Below are positions 15,402 through 24,498 of a stretch of 41,261 bases of DNA, in pieces. Each line of letters starts with the position of its first letter. The first letter of the stretch is position 1. The notes below the pieces were generated by a model that did no database searches, had not been told where the DNA came from, and was given only the letters and a program-made list of their open reading frames with translations. The position numbers were made by a program, and so were the translations under genes. This DNA is from a virus: positions 1-41,261 of IMG/VR virus record IMGVR_UViG_3300037586_002089, one strand, 5' to 3'.

Positions 15402-16823
15402 ATGTCTAAAAAGAAAATTTTATTATTATCAGATGATTTAAGAATGAGTTCTGGCATTGGTACAATGTCAAAAGAGTTTGTATTAGGTACACTACAACAT
15501 TATGATTGGGTTCAGATTGGCGGAGCTATAAAACACCCAGAAGAGGGTAAGGTTGTTGATATGAATGAATCTTGTCGTAATGAAACGGGTATAGAAGATG
15601 CCAGTTTAACGATATATCCTATTAATGGCTATGGTAATTCTGAATTACTTAGAAGTGTTGTACAACGAGAAAAACCTGATGCTATTTTACATTATACAGA
15701 CCCAAGATTTTGGGGTTGGTTATATGAAATGGAACATGAAATTCGACAAGAAATACCGATTTTTTATTATAATATATGGGATGATTGGCCAGCACCACAG
15801 TATAATCAATGGTTTTATGAGTCATGTGATGTAATTATGAATATTTCTAAACAGACTTATGCTATTGTAAAAGATGTTTGGACTAAACATCCACCCGAAG
15901 ATTGGCAAACTACTTATTTACCACATGGTGTAAGTACTAAATACTTTTATCCTATAAGTGTTTTTGATGACGAATATAAAAGAGTTGAAAGTATGAGACA
16001 ACAACTTACAGATGACAATGTTGAATTTATTCTTTTTTATAATAATAGAAATATTAGAAGAAAAATGCCAGGAGATATTATTTTAGCGTTTAAAGTATTT
16101 TGTGATATGTTATCGAAAGAAGAAGCTAAAAAATGTGCTTTGTTAATGCATACTCAACCACGAGATGAAAATGGTACAGATTTACCGGCAGTAGCTAAAG
16201 CAATGTGTCCAGATTTAAAAGTTTATTTTAGTGATAAAAAGTTAGAACCTCATCAATTGAATCATTTATATAATATGGCTGATGTAACTATTAACATAGC
16301 TTCTAATGAAGGATTTGGTTTAGGTACTTGTGAGTCTTTAATGGCTGGAACACCTATTATTGTAAATGTTACAGGTGGATTACAAGACCAGTGTGGATTT
16401 AAATTAGTAAATTGGGCTCCAGATGGTTCAGGTCATACATTAGGAAAATATTTAACTGAAAAAGATTATTTAGAAATAAAATCATTACATGACGATAGGA
16501 AGTGGAAAGACAATAAAGATTTAACTTGGGGTGAATGGGTAAAACCAGTATGGCCTTCTAATAGAGCTTTAGTGGGTTCAATACCAACACCTTATATTTT
16601 CGATGATAGATGTAGATTTGATGATGTGGCAGTTCTTATTAAAGAGTGGTACGATATGGGTTCAGATAAACGTCGAGAATGCGGTGTGAAGGGACATGAA
16701 TTTGTTAATAGTGATGATGCAATGATGACAAGTGAAGCTATGTGTCAAAATTTTATTGCCCACATGGATAAAGGATTTGAAATGTGGAAACCAAGAAAAC
16801 GTTATAGTATGTTTAAGGCGTAG
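15402..16823 (+). CDS. Glycosyltransferase, GT-B fold (GT4-like)
   Basis: A 473 aa predicted retaining glycosyltransferase. The N-terminal domain starts ILLLSDDLRMSSGIGTMSKEFV, the acceptor-side Rossmann start with a glycine-rich loop. The C-terminal domain has the donor-binding EGFGLGTCESLMAGTP at residues 303-318, with the two acidic residues (E303, E311) of GT4 enzymes. A TNIA-type strand precedes it (ADVTINIASNEG). No signal peptide or membrane segment, so it is cytosolic. It is the first enzyme of the sugar island, with GAGG at about 15393-15396 as ribosome binding site, and is followed 8 bases later by a second GT-B gene. Donor and acceptor unknown. Confidence 0.87.
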   Translation: MSKKKILLLSDDLRMSSGIGTMSKEFVLGTLQHYDWVQIGGAIKHPEEGKVVDMNESCRNETGIEDASLTIYPINGYGNSELLRSVVQREKPDAILHYTDPRFWGWLYEMEHEIRQEIPIFYYNIWDDWPAPQYNQWFYESCDVIMNISKQTYAIVKDVWTKHPPEDWQTTYLPHGVSTKYFYPISVFDDEYKRVESMRQQLTDDNVEFILFYNNRNIRRKMPGDIILAFKVFCDMLSKEEAKKCALLMHTQPRDENGTDLPAVAKAMCPDLKVYFSDKKLEPHQLNHLYNMADVTINIASNEGFGLGTCESLMAGTPIIVNVTGGLQDQCGFKLVNWAPDGSGHTLGKYLTEKDYLEIKSLHDDRKWKDNKDLTWGEWVKPVWPSNRALVGSIPTPYIFDDRCRFDDVAVLIKEWYDMGSDKRRECGVKGHEFVNSDDAMMTSEAMCQNFIAHMDKGFEMWKPRKRYSMFKA

Positions 16824-16831
16824 GAGTTATA

Positions 16832-18160
16832 ATGAGTAAACCAGTATGTTTAGTAACAGCACCAGTTGCTACAAGAAGTGGATATGGTGCACACAGTAGA
16901 GATATATGTAGAGCATTAATAGAGTTAGATAGATATGATGTAAAAATCTGGCCAGTCCGTTGGGGAAGTTGTTCTATGAACGCTTTGCATGAAGATGATC
17001 CTAATGATAAAATTATTATTGATAGAATGTTACAAGAACCTACTTTATCAAAACAACCAGAGTTACATTTTCATATAGTAATACCAAATGAGTTTCAACA
17101 AATGGGAAAATATAATATTGGTGTTACAGCTGGATTAGAAAAAACAGTATGTCCACCCCAATGGATTGAAGGTATGAATAGAATGGATATGAATATAGTA
17201 CCTTCAAATTTTGTGAAAGAAGTAATGACCAGCATTGGTTTTGATATAGCAGATGATAAAACTAAAGAGGCAAAAGGACATTTAAAAGTTGAAAAACCAA
17301 TTGAAGTTTTATTTGAAGGTGTAGATACTACTATTTTTAAAAAAACTAAAGAATTTACACAAGATTTAGTTACTGAATTAAAACAAGTAGAAGAACCTTT
17401 TAATTTTCTATATGTAGGACATTGGTTGCAGGGTGGTTTAGGGGAAGATAGAAAAGATACAGGTATGTTACTGAAAGTTTTTCTTGAAACATTTAAAAAT
17501 AAGAAAAAGAAACCTGGACTTATTATGAAAACAAGTGGTGCAACAGTTTCAGTACTTGATAGAGAAGATATATTAAAGAAAATAACTGATATAAAAGAAA
17601 CAATAAAAGGTGATTTACCAAATGTTTATTTATTGCACGGTGATTTAACAGATGATGAAATGAATGGGTTATATAACCATCCAAAAGTTAAAGCACACGT
17701 AACGTTAACTCACGGAGAAGGATATGGTAGACCTTTACTTGAAGCTAGTATAAGTGGAAAACCAGTTATTGCTTCAAATTGGAGTGGACATTTAGATTTT
17801 TTATCTAAAGATAATGCTATTTTACTTGGAGGTGGTTTAGATGAAGTACCGAAGAGAGCATTTCCTGATGATATGTATGCAGAAAGTTCACAATGGTTTA
17901 CTGTAAATTATCCAGAGGCATCAGTTGTAATGAAAAATGTATATGATAATTATAAAAAGTATACTCTTAATGCAAATAAACTTTCAAAGATAAATAAATC
18001 TAAATTTTCATTACAAGCAATGACAAAAGAACTTGGAAAAATGTTAGATAAATACGTTCCAGAGTTTCCAGAAGAAGTTGAACTCAAGTTACCAAAATTA
18101 AAGAAAGTAGGTTCAACTCAACAACCTAAAATAAAATTACCAAAATTAAAGAAGGTTTAA
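16832..18160 (+). CDS. Glycosyltransferase, GT-B fold (GT4-like), with C-terminal lysine repeats
   Basis: A 442 aa predicted glycosyltransferase. The N-terminus VCLVTAPVATRSGYGAHSRDICRAL is the acceptor-domain start, and THGEGYGRPLLEASISGKPVIAS is the donor-binding motif of GT4. An FLYVGHWLQGGLGEDRKDTGMLL segment starts the C-terminal domain. The last 26 residues contain two copies of KLPKLKKV separated by GSTQQPKI, a basic repeat absent from ordinary GT4 enzymes and possibly used for binding membrane, nucleic acid or partner. The gene follows another GT-B gene and likely acts in the same glycan assembly. Donor and acceptor unknown. Confidence 0.86.
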   Translation: MSKPVCLVTAPVATRSGYGAHSRDICRALIELDRYDVKIWPVRWGSCSMNALHEDDPNDKIIIDRMLQEPTLSKQPELHFHIVIPNEFQQMGKYNIGVTAGLEKTVCPPQWIEGMNRMDMNIVPSNFVKEVMTSIGFDIADDKTKEAKGHLKVEKPIEVLFEGVDTTIFKKTKEFTQDLVTELKQVEEPFNFLYVGHWLQGGLGEDRKDTGMLLKVFLETFKNKKKKPGLIMKTSGATVSVLDREDILKKITDIKETIKGDLPNVYLLHGDLTDDEMNGLYNHPKVKAHVTLTHGEGYGRPLLEASISGKPVIASNWSGHLDFLSKDNAILLGGGLDEVPKRAFPDDMYAESSQWFTVNYPEASVVMKNVYDNYKKYTLNANKLSKINKSKFSLQAMTKELGKMLDKYVPEFPEEVELKLPKLKKVGSTQQPKIKLPKLKKV

Positions 18161-18163
18161 ATT

Positions 18164-18376
18164 ATGTATAAAAGATTGTTAAAACTTTTAGATAGAAATA
18201 GAAATAAAAAATTAGATTGGTATGAAGTAGTATTTCCAACACCAGATATAAATAAAAATGAAAACGTTGATTGGTGGGAAGTGGTAATAGGTATTATGTT
18301 TATGATAATATTTTACGGACTTTTAATAGGTGGTGCTGTTTGCCTCAATTATCTATCAAATAAATACGGATTTTAA
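18164..18376 (+). CDS. Small membrane protein with two EF-hand-like loops
   Basis: A 70 aa protein. Residues 10-21 (DRNRNKKLDWYE) and 28-39 (DINKNENVDWWE) each fit the 12-residue calcium-binding loop pattern: D at 1, N at 3 and 5, a hydrophobic at 8, D at 9, E at 12. Residues about 40-62 form one strongly hydrophobic membrane segment (VVIGIMFMIIFYGLLIGGAV), followed by a short tail. Basic N-terminus (MYKRLLKLLDRNRNKK) suggests it is the cytosolic side. It sits 3 bases after a glycosyltransferase gene. Calcium binding and any role as anchor for the glycosylation enzymes are inference. Confidence 0.68.
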   Translation: MYKRLLKLLDRNRNKKLDWYEVVFPTPDINKNENVDWWEVVIGIMFMIIFYGLLIGGAVCLNYLSNKYGF

Positions 18377-18378
18377 AA

Positions 18379-18828
18379 ATGGAAAGAGTTATAGATTGTC
18401 CAGTATGTTACGATACTGATAATTGTTTTGAAGATATACAAGAAAATTATAGTTCATATTTATGTTTTCATTGTGGGTTTATGAGTGATTCAAGATATGA
18501 GATTAGTAGTTTACAATTAGTAGAAAATTTAAAAAAATCACCAAGATTAGTTCAGAAGTTAAAATTTGAAGATAAACATAGAAATATAGTGTGGTTTCCA
18601 TCAGTAATTAATATGGGTGAATTAGGAATGATATTTCCAGAAGGAACACCTGAGGAATATGTTTGGAAATATGCAAAAGTTGTTGATATTCCTAAAGAAG
18701 AACAACATAAATATGATAATTATGATAAGAGACTTGAAGTTGAAAATGCGAAAGAGTATGGTCAATATGAGTTTTTAGAAGCGTGTAAAGAAATGGGAAT
18801 AACAAGAGATTTAAAACAGAATGCCTAA
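18379..18828 (+). CDS. Zinc-ribbon-containing unknown protein
   Basis: A 149 aa protein with an N-terminal four-cysteine ribbon: C7/C10 (CPVC) and C29/C32 (CFHC). The rest contains NIVWFPSVINMGELGMIFPEGTPEEYVWKYAKVV, which looks like a compact conserved domain, then a charged helical C-terminus (VENAKEYGQYEFLEACKEMGI). Likely a phage-specific conserved protein; I do not recognise a function. It overlaps the next gene by 8 bases and appears in an operon with glycosyltransferases, although nothing in it points to sugar chemistry. Confidence 0.68.
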   Translation: MERVIDCPVCYDTDNCFEDIQENYSSYLCFHCGFMSDSRYEISSLQLVENLKKSPRLVQKLKFEDKHRNIVWFPSVINMGELGMIFPEGTPEEYVWKYAKVVDIPKEEQHKYDNYDKRLEVENAKEYGQYEFLEACKEMGITRDLKQNA

Positions 18829-19303
18829 ACAAATATATACTTGGAGTAAAGTGAGAGCAGGAGATATAGTATCTTTTAGATATAAAGGAAAAGGTACTGT
18901 AGGATATTTAAATACAGTTCTTGTGTTGAATCCGAGAATGCCATATATAAGAAAAGATAAAACCAAAACTTTTCATTTAATAGGATTAAAATTAGAAAGT
19001 AGAGGTAATATACCTACAATTAGAAATAAACCAAAACTTGTTGAACTTTTAGAAAGAATTGGCACTGTTCAAATTATAAGTGAAGATGGTATTTATAGAG
19101 TTGAAATACCAGGAGTTGGACCACGAGGAGTTAGAAAAGCAACTTATAATAAATTAAAACAACGTATTGGAAGATATTCAGTATATAGAACTTATGATTA
19201 TAAAGAGGCTAGAAAATCACAAGTATTTTTAGAGCCAATCGTTTTACCAAAAGAATTTAAAGAGGTTTTAAGTGAAGATATCCTACGCAATAACAGTATG
19301 TAG
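18821..19303 (+). CDS. Unknown basic beta-rich protein
   Basis: A 160 aa basic protein. The N-terminal half (YTWSKVRAGDIVSFRYKGKGTVGYLNTVLVLNPRMPY, then TFHLIGLKLESRG) looks like a small beta-barrel, SH3/KOW-like by pattern. Later GIYRVEIPGVGPRGVRKATY precedes a Lys/Arg-rich helix. Similar proteins occur in T4-like marine phages as conserved hypotheticals; nucleic-acid binding is plausible from the charge but not shown. It overlaps the upstream gene by 8 bases and the downstream glycosyltransferase by 32 bases. Confidence 0.62.
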   Translation: MPKQIYTWSKVRAGDIVSFRYKGKGTVGYLNTVLVLNPRMPYIRKDKTKTFHLIGLKLESRGNIPTIRNKPKLVELLERIGTVQIISEDGIYRVEIPGVGPRGVRKATYNKLKQRIGRYSVYRTYDYKEARKSQVFLEPIVLPKEFKEVLSEDILRNNSM

Positions 19304-19898
19304 TGAGTTAGAAGAAATACAAAGGTTACTTACATTTCTATTAAAATATAAAAGAAGTGAAGATGAAATAGTAGTAACTTTTGATCACAAGAATGGTACT
19401 CAAGACGTAGAAAAATATCTTAGAAGCCAATCAACAAATAATAATTTTAGTTGGCATACACCTCAACCATCATTCGATAAAGATTTTTCTAAATTAAAAA
19501 ATTATACTAAATCAATGTGTAATGGTGATTATATATTTCACCTTGACGCTGATGAATACCCACATGAAATATTAATGGAACAGTTACCAAGTGTAATTGA
19601 AACTAATGAGGTAGATTTAATTTGGGTACCAAGAGTAAATACAGTAGAAGGTCTTACAGAAGAATGGGCTAGTAAGTGGGGTTGGAGAGTTTCAGATAAA
19701 GGTTGGGTAAACTATCCTGATTATCAGGCTCGTGTTTTCAAAAACATATCAGAAATTAAATGGATAAAACCTGTACATGAAGTTATTACAGGTCATAAAA
19801 CATTAGCTCATTTACCACCAGTAGAAGAATTATCTTTATATCATCCCAAAACAATAGAAAAACAAGTTAAACAAAATGAGTTATACAGTAGCATATGA
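19272..19898 (+). CDS. Glycosyltransferase family 2-like
   Basis: A 208 aa GT-A fold transferase. It begins KISYAITVCSELEEIQRLLTFLLKY, the nucleotide-binding start of GT2 enzymes, and carries the metal-binding HLDADEYP (DxD). A later VHEVITG segment resembles the WaaE/KdtX-type LPS glycosyltransferases. GTG 19272 is the start, with AGAGG at 19261-19265 six bases upstream; this causes a 32-base overlap with the preceding gene. It is short for the family, and no membrane segment is seen. Sugar donor and acceptor unknown. Confidence 0.82.
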   Translation: MKISYAITVCSELEEIQRLLTFLLKYKRSEDEIVVTFDHKNGTQDVEKYLRSQSTNNNFSWHTPQPSFDKDFSKLKNYTKSMCNGDYIFHLDADEYPHEILMEQLPSVIETNEVDLIWVPRVNTVEGLTEEWASKWGWRVSDKGWVNYPDYQARVFKNISEIKWIKPVHEVITGHKTLAHLPPVEELSLYHPKTIEKQVKQNELYSSI

Positions 19899-20635
19899 AA
19901 AATGTTTTAATATATAATATAGTTGAAGATAAAAAGAGGTATGATAATAAACTTTTATTTAATTACTTTAGAGCTCAAGTTGATAATAGTTTAAGACTTG
20001 GTTGGAATAAAGAAGATATAATTATAGGTACTAATTTTGATTTCGAACACGAAGGTGTAAAGAATATAGAACTTAAAAATGTATGTACAACAAATATATT
20101 TAATAATAAATGGTATGGTATATTAGAATTAATGGAAGGTGGTTATTTAGAAGATGATTTTTGGTTTCACGATCAAGATTCTTGGCAAGTAAATAAAGTA
20201 ACGTTTCCTGAGTTTGATGGTGAGATTGGAGGATGTACATATGTTTATACACCTGAATGGAATACTTGTTCAATGTTTTTAAAACAAACATCTACGCAAG
20301 TTGTTAATTATGTAGTTGATTTTATGGAACTTAATAAAGAATCTGATTTTTATAGTGATGAAAATTATATATCAATTTTAAGAAATAATAGTGCTATAAC
20401 AACTTTATTGACAACACTTAATAACAAATATAATGTTGGATTAACACATATGGAACAAAGATATGAAGCTGCTGATAAACCTGTATGTTCATTAGGATTT
20501 CAACCACACGTTCAAAATTCTTGGGATGTTTTTGTAGATGGAAAAAATGATTTAAATATTAAATTAGTTGATGAATTATTATTAGATATATTTAAGAAAT
20601 ATAAATTAACACCAGAGAATATTAATGAAGGATAA
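19895..20635 (+). CDS. Putative glycosyltransferase (GT-A-like)
   Basis: A 246 aa protein. It begins NVLIYNIVEDKKRYDNKLLFNYFRAQVDNSLRLGW and has EDDFWFHDQDSWQVN, in which the D-x-D-like HDQDSW falls where GT-A enzymes bind the metal-nucleotide. Sequence similarity to a named family is not obvious to me, so the call rests on the motif and on the surrounding transferase genes. Overlaps the preceding gene as ATGA and the next by 11 bases. Confidence 0.55.
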   Translation: MKNVLIYNIVEDKKRYDNKLLFNYFRAQVDNSLRLGWNKEDIIIGTNFDFEHEGVKNIELKNVCTTNIFNNKWYGILELMEGGYLEDDFWFHDQDSWQVNKVTFPEFDGEIGGCTYVYTPEWNTCSMFLKQTSTQVVNYVVDFMELNKESDFYSDENYISILRNNSAITTLLTTLNNKYNVGLTHMEQRYEAADKPVCSLGFQPHVQNSWDVFVDGKNDLNIKLVDELLLDIFKKYKLTPENINEG

Positions 20636-21653
20636 AGTTATAATATTCGGACCGTGGTGTGGTGAATTTAGTTATGAGTTAAGTTGGTGGAATCCAGGTA
20701 TAAGAAAAATAAGAAAAGAAAAGTATAAAGATTATTACGCAGTACATATTGGATATAGAGGTCGAAGAGCAATGTACAAAGATTTTATAGAAGACTATGT
20801 ATCATACCCAAAAGAACTTGAGGAGACATTAAAATTTCCAGCGGCCGGAGGACAACACGTAATTGATGTAGGTGAAGTAGTACCTGAAAACTTAAAAGAA
20901 TTTATGTATAGAGTAGCGTCACGGTATCAGTATAAAAAACATTATGTCGGTGGAGGATCTGAAGAAATTTTATTATATAATGTAGACCCCCAAATGTTTG
21001 TAGGTGGTAGACATATTCATGACGAAGAACCAGACGGTGATTATATAAATTATGAAGTTGATTCAGAAATGTATAATGAAATTAAAACTGAAATAAAAAA
21101 TTATTTTTCAAATGGTAGAGATACAATCGCACTTATGGCTAGAATTAGAGATAGAAATAGAGGTGAGAATACAGGTGGATGTTATCTAAATTGGAAACCA
21201 GAAAGTTGGGAAATATTTTTAGATAGAGTTATAAATGAATTGGAAACAAATATAGTTGTTATAAGTCTTTCGACGAGCGGAGCTTCGGGTGGGGCTATGA
21301 GTTTTGAAGATACAGAGTTGTATAAAAATAATAAAGAAAATATAATGACAATAAATTTTGATGATGATGATGATTCGTTAGATAGACAATTAGCATTATT
21401 AAAGGCTACTAAATGTAGTATTTATGGAGCAAGTGGTTCAGCAGTACTACCATTTTTTGTAAAGACACCAACTTTTACTCAACAAACAGCAGAAGAAGGG
21501 TTTAGATTGAAGTATAAATGGGAAAGAGATTTAACAGATAATTTAAAAAATATAAAAATATTTGATAAATATCATAGTGGAGAAGAAGTATATAATTCAC
21601 CACCGTATGAGTTATTTGAAGAGTTTAAAAATTTTTATAGGAGTTTACAATGA
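20625..21653 (+). CDS. Putative GT-B-like glycosyltransferase
   Basis: A 342 aa protein starting VIIFGPWCGEFSYELSWWNPGIRKIRKEKYKDYYAVHIGY, a start seen in surface-polysaccharide cluster proteins. The C-terminal half has IALMARIRDRNRGENTGGCYLNW and then INVVISLSTSG-like and KATKCSIYGASGSAVLPFFVKTPTF segments, the pattern of a GT-B donor domain related to GT9/fucosyltransferase-type proteins, where ASGS/A would contact the donor. The family is not firmly identified. ATG 20625 overlaps the previous stop by 11 bases. Confidence 0.55.
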   Translation: MKDKVIIFGPWCGEFSYELSWWNPGIRKIRKEKYKDYYAVHIGYRGRRAMYKDFIEDYVSYPKELEETLKFPAAGGQHVIDVGEVVPENLKEFMYRVASRYQYKKHYVGGGSEEILLYNVDPQMFVGGRHIHDEEPDGDYINYEVDSEMYNEIKTEIKNYFSNGRDTIALMARIRDRNRGENTGGCYLNWKPESWEIFLDRVINELETNIVVISLSTSGASGGAMSFEDTELYKNNKENIMTINFDDDDDSLDRQLALLKATKCSIYGASGSAVLPFFVKTPTFTQQTAEEGFRLKYKWERDLTDNLKNIKIFDKYHSGEEVYNSPPYELFEEFKNFYRSLQ

Positions 21654-21871
21654 CAGGTCTTAAATCAAGTGTAGCACAAAAAGGTAGATATGTTACTCAA
21701 ATAATACATTTTATAGGGGGTCATTGTAAAACAATACACGGAGTAGATACAGAAACTATTGAACAGGGCCAATTTACTAAATTTCATACAAAAGATAATG
21801 TAATGGTTTTAATTCACGACCCAAATGTTTTAATGATTGAAGTTTTTGAAGAGAATGAAAATGAAGATTAG
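21650..21871 (+). CDS. Unknown small protein
   Basis: A 73 aa protein predicted to be mostly beta strand (YVTQIIHFIGGHCKTIHGVD, then NVMVLIHDPNVLMIEVFEE), with an acidic C-terminus ENENED. No known motif, signal peptide or membrane segment. The start overlaps the previous stop as ATGA and the end overlaps the aminotransferase start by 11 bases, which supports a real, translated gene in the sugar operon. Its pattern could suit a small binding or accessory protein, but no function is assigned. Confidence 0.6.
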   Translation: MTGLKSSVAQKGRYVTQIIHFIGGHCKTIHGVDTETIEQGQFTKFHTKDNVMVLIHDPNVLMIEVFEENENED

Positions 21872-22970
21872 AGAAACTATGTTACCAGTATTAGGACCTA
21901 AAGGTGGTGAAGAAGAAGTACAGGCTTTACGTGAAGTTATAGAAAGTGGCTGGTGGGGAAAAGGACCAAAGGTACAGGAGTTTGAAGAGAAGTTCGCTGA
22001 GATGGTAGGACATAAATATGCTGTAGCAGTTACAAGTAATTCACACGGACAAGATTTAGTAATGAAAGCTATGGGTTGGAAGGGTATAGATGTAATTAAT
22101 CCAGCTATATCTTTTATAGCAACTGCTATGATACCTTTATGGAATAATTTTACTTCTAATATAGTTGATGTAAAACGAGACACGTTATGTATTGATCCTG
22201 AAGATGTTGAAAGATATAAAAAACCAAATAGTGAGTTAATGATAGCTGTAGATGAAGCTGGGGTTTTTGCTGATTATAAAGAGTTAAGAAAAGTATTTGA
22301 TGGATTTATACTTCAAGATACCGCTCACAGTTGTTATACACCAGGGGCTGGGTTAGATGGAGATTGTGCAGTATGGTCTTTTCAAGCAGTAAAGACAATG
22401 CCTGCAGGAGACGGTGGAATGATTACTACAGATGATAAACAGTTAGCTGATAGATGTAGAGAAATGACGTGGTTTGGTGTATCTTCAACTTGGAGTAGGT
22501 CAAAAAAGGGGTTAGACGGTAAACCAGGTTATTCGTGGGATTATAAAGTAAATGTTTTGGGGTACAAATATTATATGATAGATATTATTGCTGCTATATG
22601 TTTAGAACAGATGAAAAAATTACCAGAACATTTAAAATTTAGAAGACACGTACAGTCAAGATATAATAAAGAATTAAATCCGTTAGTACAAAGACCACCA
22701 CATTCTGAAACTGTTCAATATTATGTAACCAGAGTACCAGCTAATCATAGAGATATTTTAATAGAGTATTTGGCTGATAAAAATATTCATACTTCTGTTC
22801 ATTTCAAACCGTTATATAAGTATGATATTTTAAAACATGATAGAGAATATCCAGTTTCTGATACTGAGTGGTTGAAATTTTTGACATTACCTTGTAATAA
22901 TAGAATGAAGGAAGAAGATATTGATTATGTAATTTATTGGGTTAACAAGTATTTTGAAGAGAATTTTTAG
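21861..22970 (+). CDS. DegT/DnrJ/EryC1-family PLP aminotransferase
   Basis: A 369 aa sugar aminotransferase (type I fold), which adds an amino group to a 4-keto or 3-keto NDP-sugar using PLP. The PLP lysine is K178 in SFQAVKTMPAGDGG, and D153 in LQDTAHS contacts the cofactor ring. The N-terminal MLPVLGPKGGEEEVQALREVIESGWWGKG is the family's standard start. ATG 21861 is chosen: GAAGAG (21848-21853) lies 7 bases upstream. No epimerase or dehydratase is adjacent, so its substrate sugar is unclear; its second family member at 35850 sits in a clearer pathway. The stop overlaps the next GTG (TAGTG). Confidence 0.9.
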   Translation: MKIRETMLPVLGPKGGEEEVQALREVIESGWWGKGPKVQEFEEKFAEMVGHKYAVAVTSNSHGQDLVMKAMGWKGIDVINPAISFIATAMIPLWNNFTSNIVDVKRDTLCIDPEDVERYKKPNSELMIAVDEAGVFADYKELRKVFDGFILQDTAHSCYTPGAGLDGDCAVWSFQAVKTMPAGDGGMITTDDKQLADRCREMTWFGVSSTWSRSKKGLDGKPGYSWDYKVNVLGYKYYMIDIIAAICLEQMKKLPEHLKFRRHVQSRYNKELNPLVQRPPHSETVQYYVTRVPANHRDILIEYLADKNIHTSVHFKPLYKYDILKHDREYPVSDTEWLKFLTLPCNNRMKEEDIDYVIYWVNKYFEENF

Positions 22971-23830
22971 TGTACTCTGATTTATATAAAATAAATAATA
23001 CAATAAATTTAGATCCACATTCTTGTTTCAGAGATAATAATACATATCCAGAATTTCAAGAAGATTTAATTAAATTTAAATCACATCTAAAACAACTTGT
23101 ACACGTTAAAGCTTCTAAAACGTTTTATAAATTCGGAGACGGAGATTATTATTTCTTGACTAAAAATGGAGTCGGTAGTGCAAAACCAGGTAATAGAGCT
23201 TTAAGTTTACCATTTGAAGAAATTAATCATCAAGATTTTGTAGATGGAGCTAAACTAAATGATTATTATATGTGTGAAATATATCCAGAGAATAGAAGAA
23301 TGTTTACAGATGTAATACCAGATATAGAGATACATTATCCAGCTGAATATGGTTACAGTTTAGTTTCTAATAAATGGTTTTTTAAAGAATTTGGTAATAG
23401 TATTGGTTTGATAGGAGCTAGTGAAAAATTGTATTTGATTGAAGAACTTATGCAGTATGATGAATATAAAGAATATTTAGGATTAGATAATTTTAATGAT
23501 TATATACACTTTCCACAAAAGTATGCATGTGATGATGTAAATTTAGTTGAAGATTTTGTAGGTAAACAATTAAAAGAATCAACATCAAAAATATTTCTTT
23601 TAGGTATAGGACATTCTAAATCTGCATTACTGTATAGATTTAAAAAATATACTAATGCTATTTTTATGGATGTAGGAGCTGGTATAGATAATATAGCAGG
23701 TTGTATAAATATAAACAGACCTTATGCAGGAGATTGGACTAACTATAGAATCAAAGATTATGATTATTCTAATATTGATTATCTTAGATATAGCGGTGAA
23801 GGTAAAACTATAGTTTTAGGTGATGCGTAA
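22970..23830 (+). CDS. GT-D-like glycosyltransferase (DUF1792-related)
   Basis: A 286 aa protein with the two elements that mark the GT-D fold: FYKFGDGDYYFLT near residue 52, equivalent to the RxGDGE motif, and the C-terminal SALLYRFKKYTNAIFMDVGAGIDN, equivalent to the GPSA...DIG region. GT-D enzymes transfer sugars, for example in adhesin glycosylation in streptococci. Here it lies among other transferases. GTG 22970 uses the G of the preceding TAG stop. The family assignment is moderately sure; donor and acceptor are unknown. Confidence 0.7.
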   Translation: MYSDLYKINNTINLDPHSCFRDNNTYPEFQEDLIKFKSHLKQLVHVKASKTFYKFGDGDYYFLTKNGVGSAKPGNRALSLPFEEINHQDFVDGAKLNDYYMCEIYPENRRMFTDVIPDIEIHYPAEYGYSLVSNKWFFKEFGNSIGLIGASEKLYLIEELMQYDEYKEYLGLDNFNDYIHFPQKYACDDVNLVEDFVGKQLKESTSKIFLLGIGHSKSALLYRFKKYTNAIFMDVGAGIDNIAGCININRPYAGDWTNYRIKDYDYSNIDYLRYSGEGKTIVLGDA

Positions 23831-24498
23831 TGGATTTTACATTTGGAATTATCACTAATAGTTTAGTTACGAATGTAGTTATAGATTCTATATTAAAACA
23901 GAATATAATAAATTATGAAATTGTTGTAGTTGGTGGTAGAGATGAATATCGAAGTGAAATAAAATATGTACCGTTTGATGAAGGTACAGGTAATTATACA
24001 GTTAAGAAAAATTTAATTACTCAAAATGCTAAATATGATAATATTGTATTTTTACATGATTATTTTTATTTAGAAGACGACTGGTATATAGGATTTCAAA
24101 AATTTGGAGATGAATGGGATATTTGTATGAATATAATAAAAAATCTTGACGGTAGTAGGTTTCGAGATTGGTGTGCTTATGATGACCCTGAACTTAATTT
24201 TCCTGGTGGAGCTCAAGAAGTTCAAACAAGACCAGTTATTACAGACCCTAATCATAGGTTAAGATTACCATCATACGATTATAATAAATTTGAATATATG
24301 TATATTTCAGGTGGTTATTGGGTAGCTAAAAAATATGTAATGGAAGATGAACCGTTAAATGAAAATTTAAATTGGGGTGAATCTGAAGATGTAGAATGGT
24401 CAAAACGAGTACTACCTAAATATGAGTATAAAATGAATCAACATTCATCAATTAGAAGTTTAAAAGATAAACGATTATCCGCGGAGTATGTAGCATGA
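23830..24498 (+). CDS. Glycosyltransferase, GT2-like
   Basis: A 222 aa GT-A protein. It begins FTFGIITNSLVTNVVIDSILKQNIINYEIVVVGGRDEY, the usual GT2 beta-alpha-beta start, and NIVFLHDYFYLEDDWYIGFQKFG gives the metal-site region with an HDYFYLEDDW acidic cluster. ISGGYWVAKKYVM and ESEDVEWSKRVLPKY follow in positions where GT2 enzymes place the acceptor helix and catalytic base (ED). The gene starts on the last base of the previous stop (TAATG) and overlaps the next by ATGA. Confidence 0.75.
   Translation: MDFTFGIITNSLVTNVVIDSILKQNIINYEIVVVGGRDEYRSEIKYVPFDEGTGNYTVKKNLITQNAKYDNIVFLHDYFYLEDDWYIGFQKFGDEWDICMNIIKNLDGSRFRDWCAYDDPELNFPGGAQEVQTRPVITDPNHRLRLPSYDYNKFEYMYISGGYWVAKKYVMEDEPLNENLNWGESEDVEWSKRVLPKYEYKMNQHSSIRSLKDKRLSAEYVA

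Noticed and set aside
21268-21300. Second locally GC-richer stretch in the gene at 20625
   Set aside because: It is short, milder than the one at 40411-40460, and explained by a Ser/Gly/Ala-rich peptide.
21830-22183. 117-codon open frame on the minus strand, and many other minus-strand frames
   Set aside because: They lie opposite well-supported genes, lack ribosome binding sites and show no recognisable domains; they are shadows in AT-rich coding sequence.
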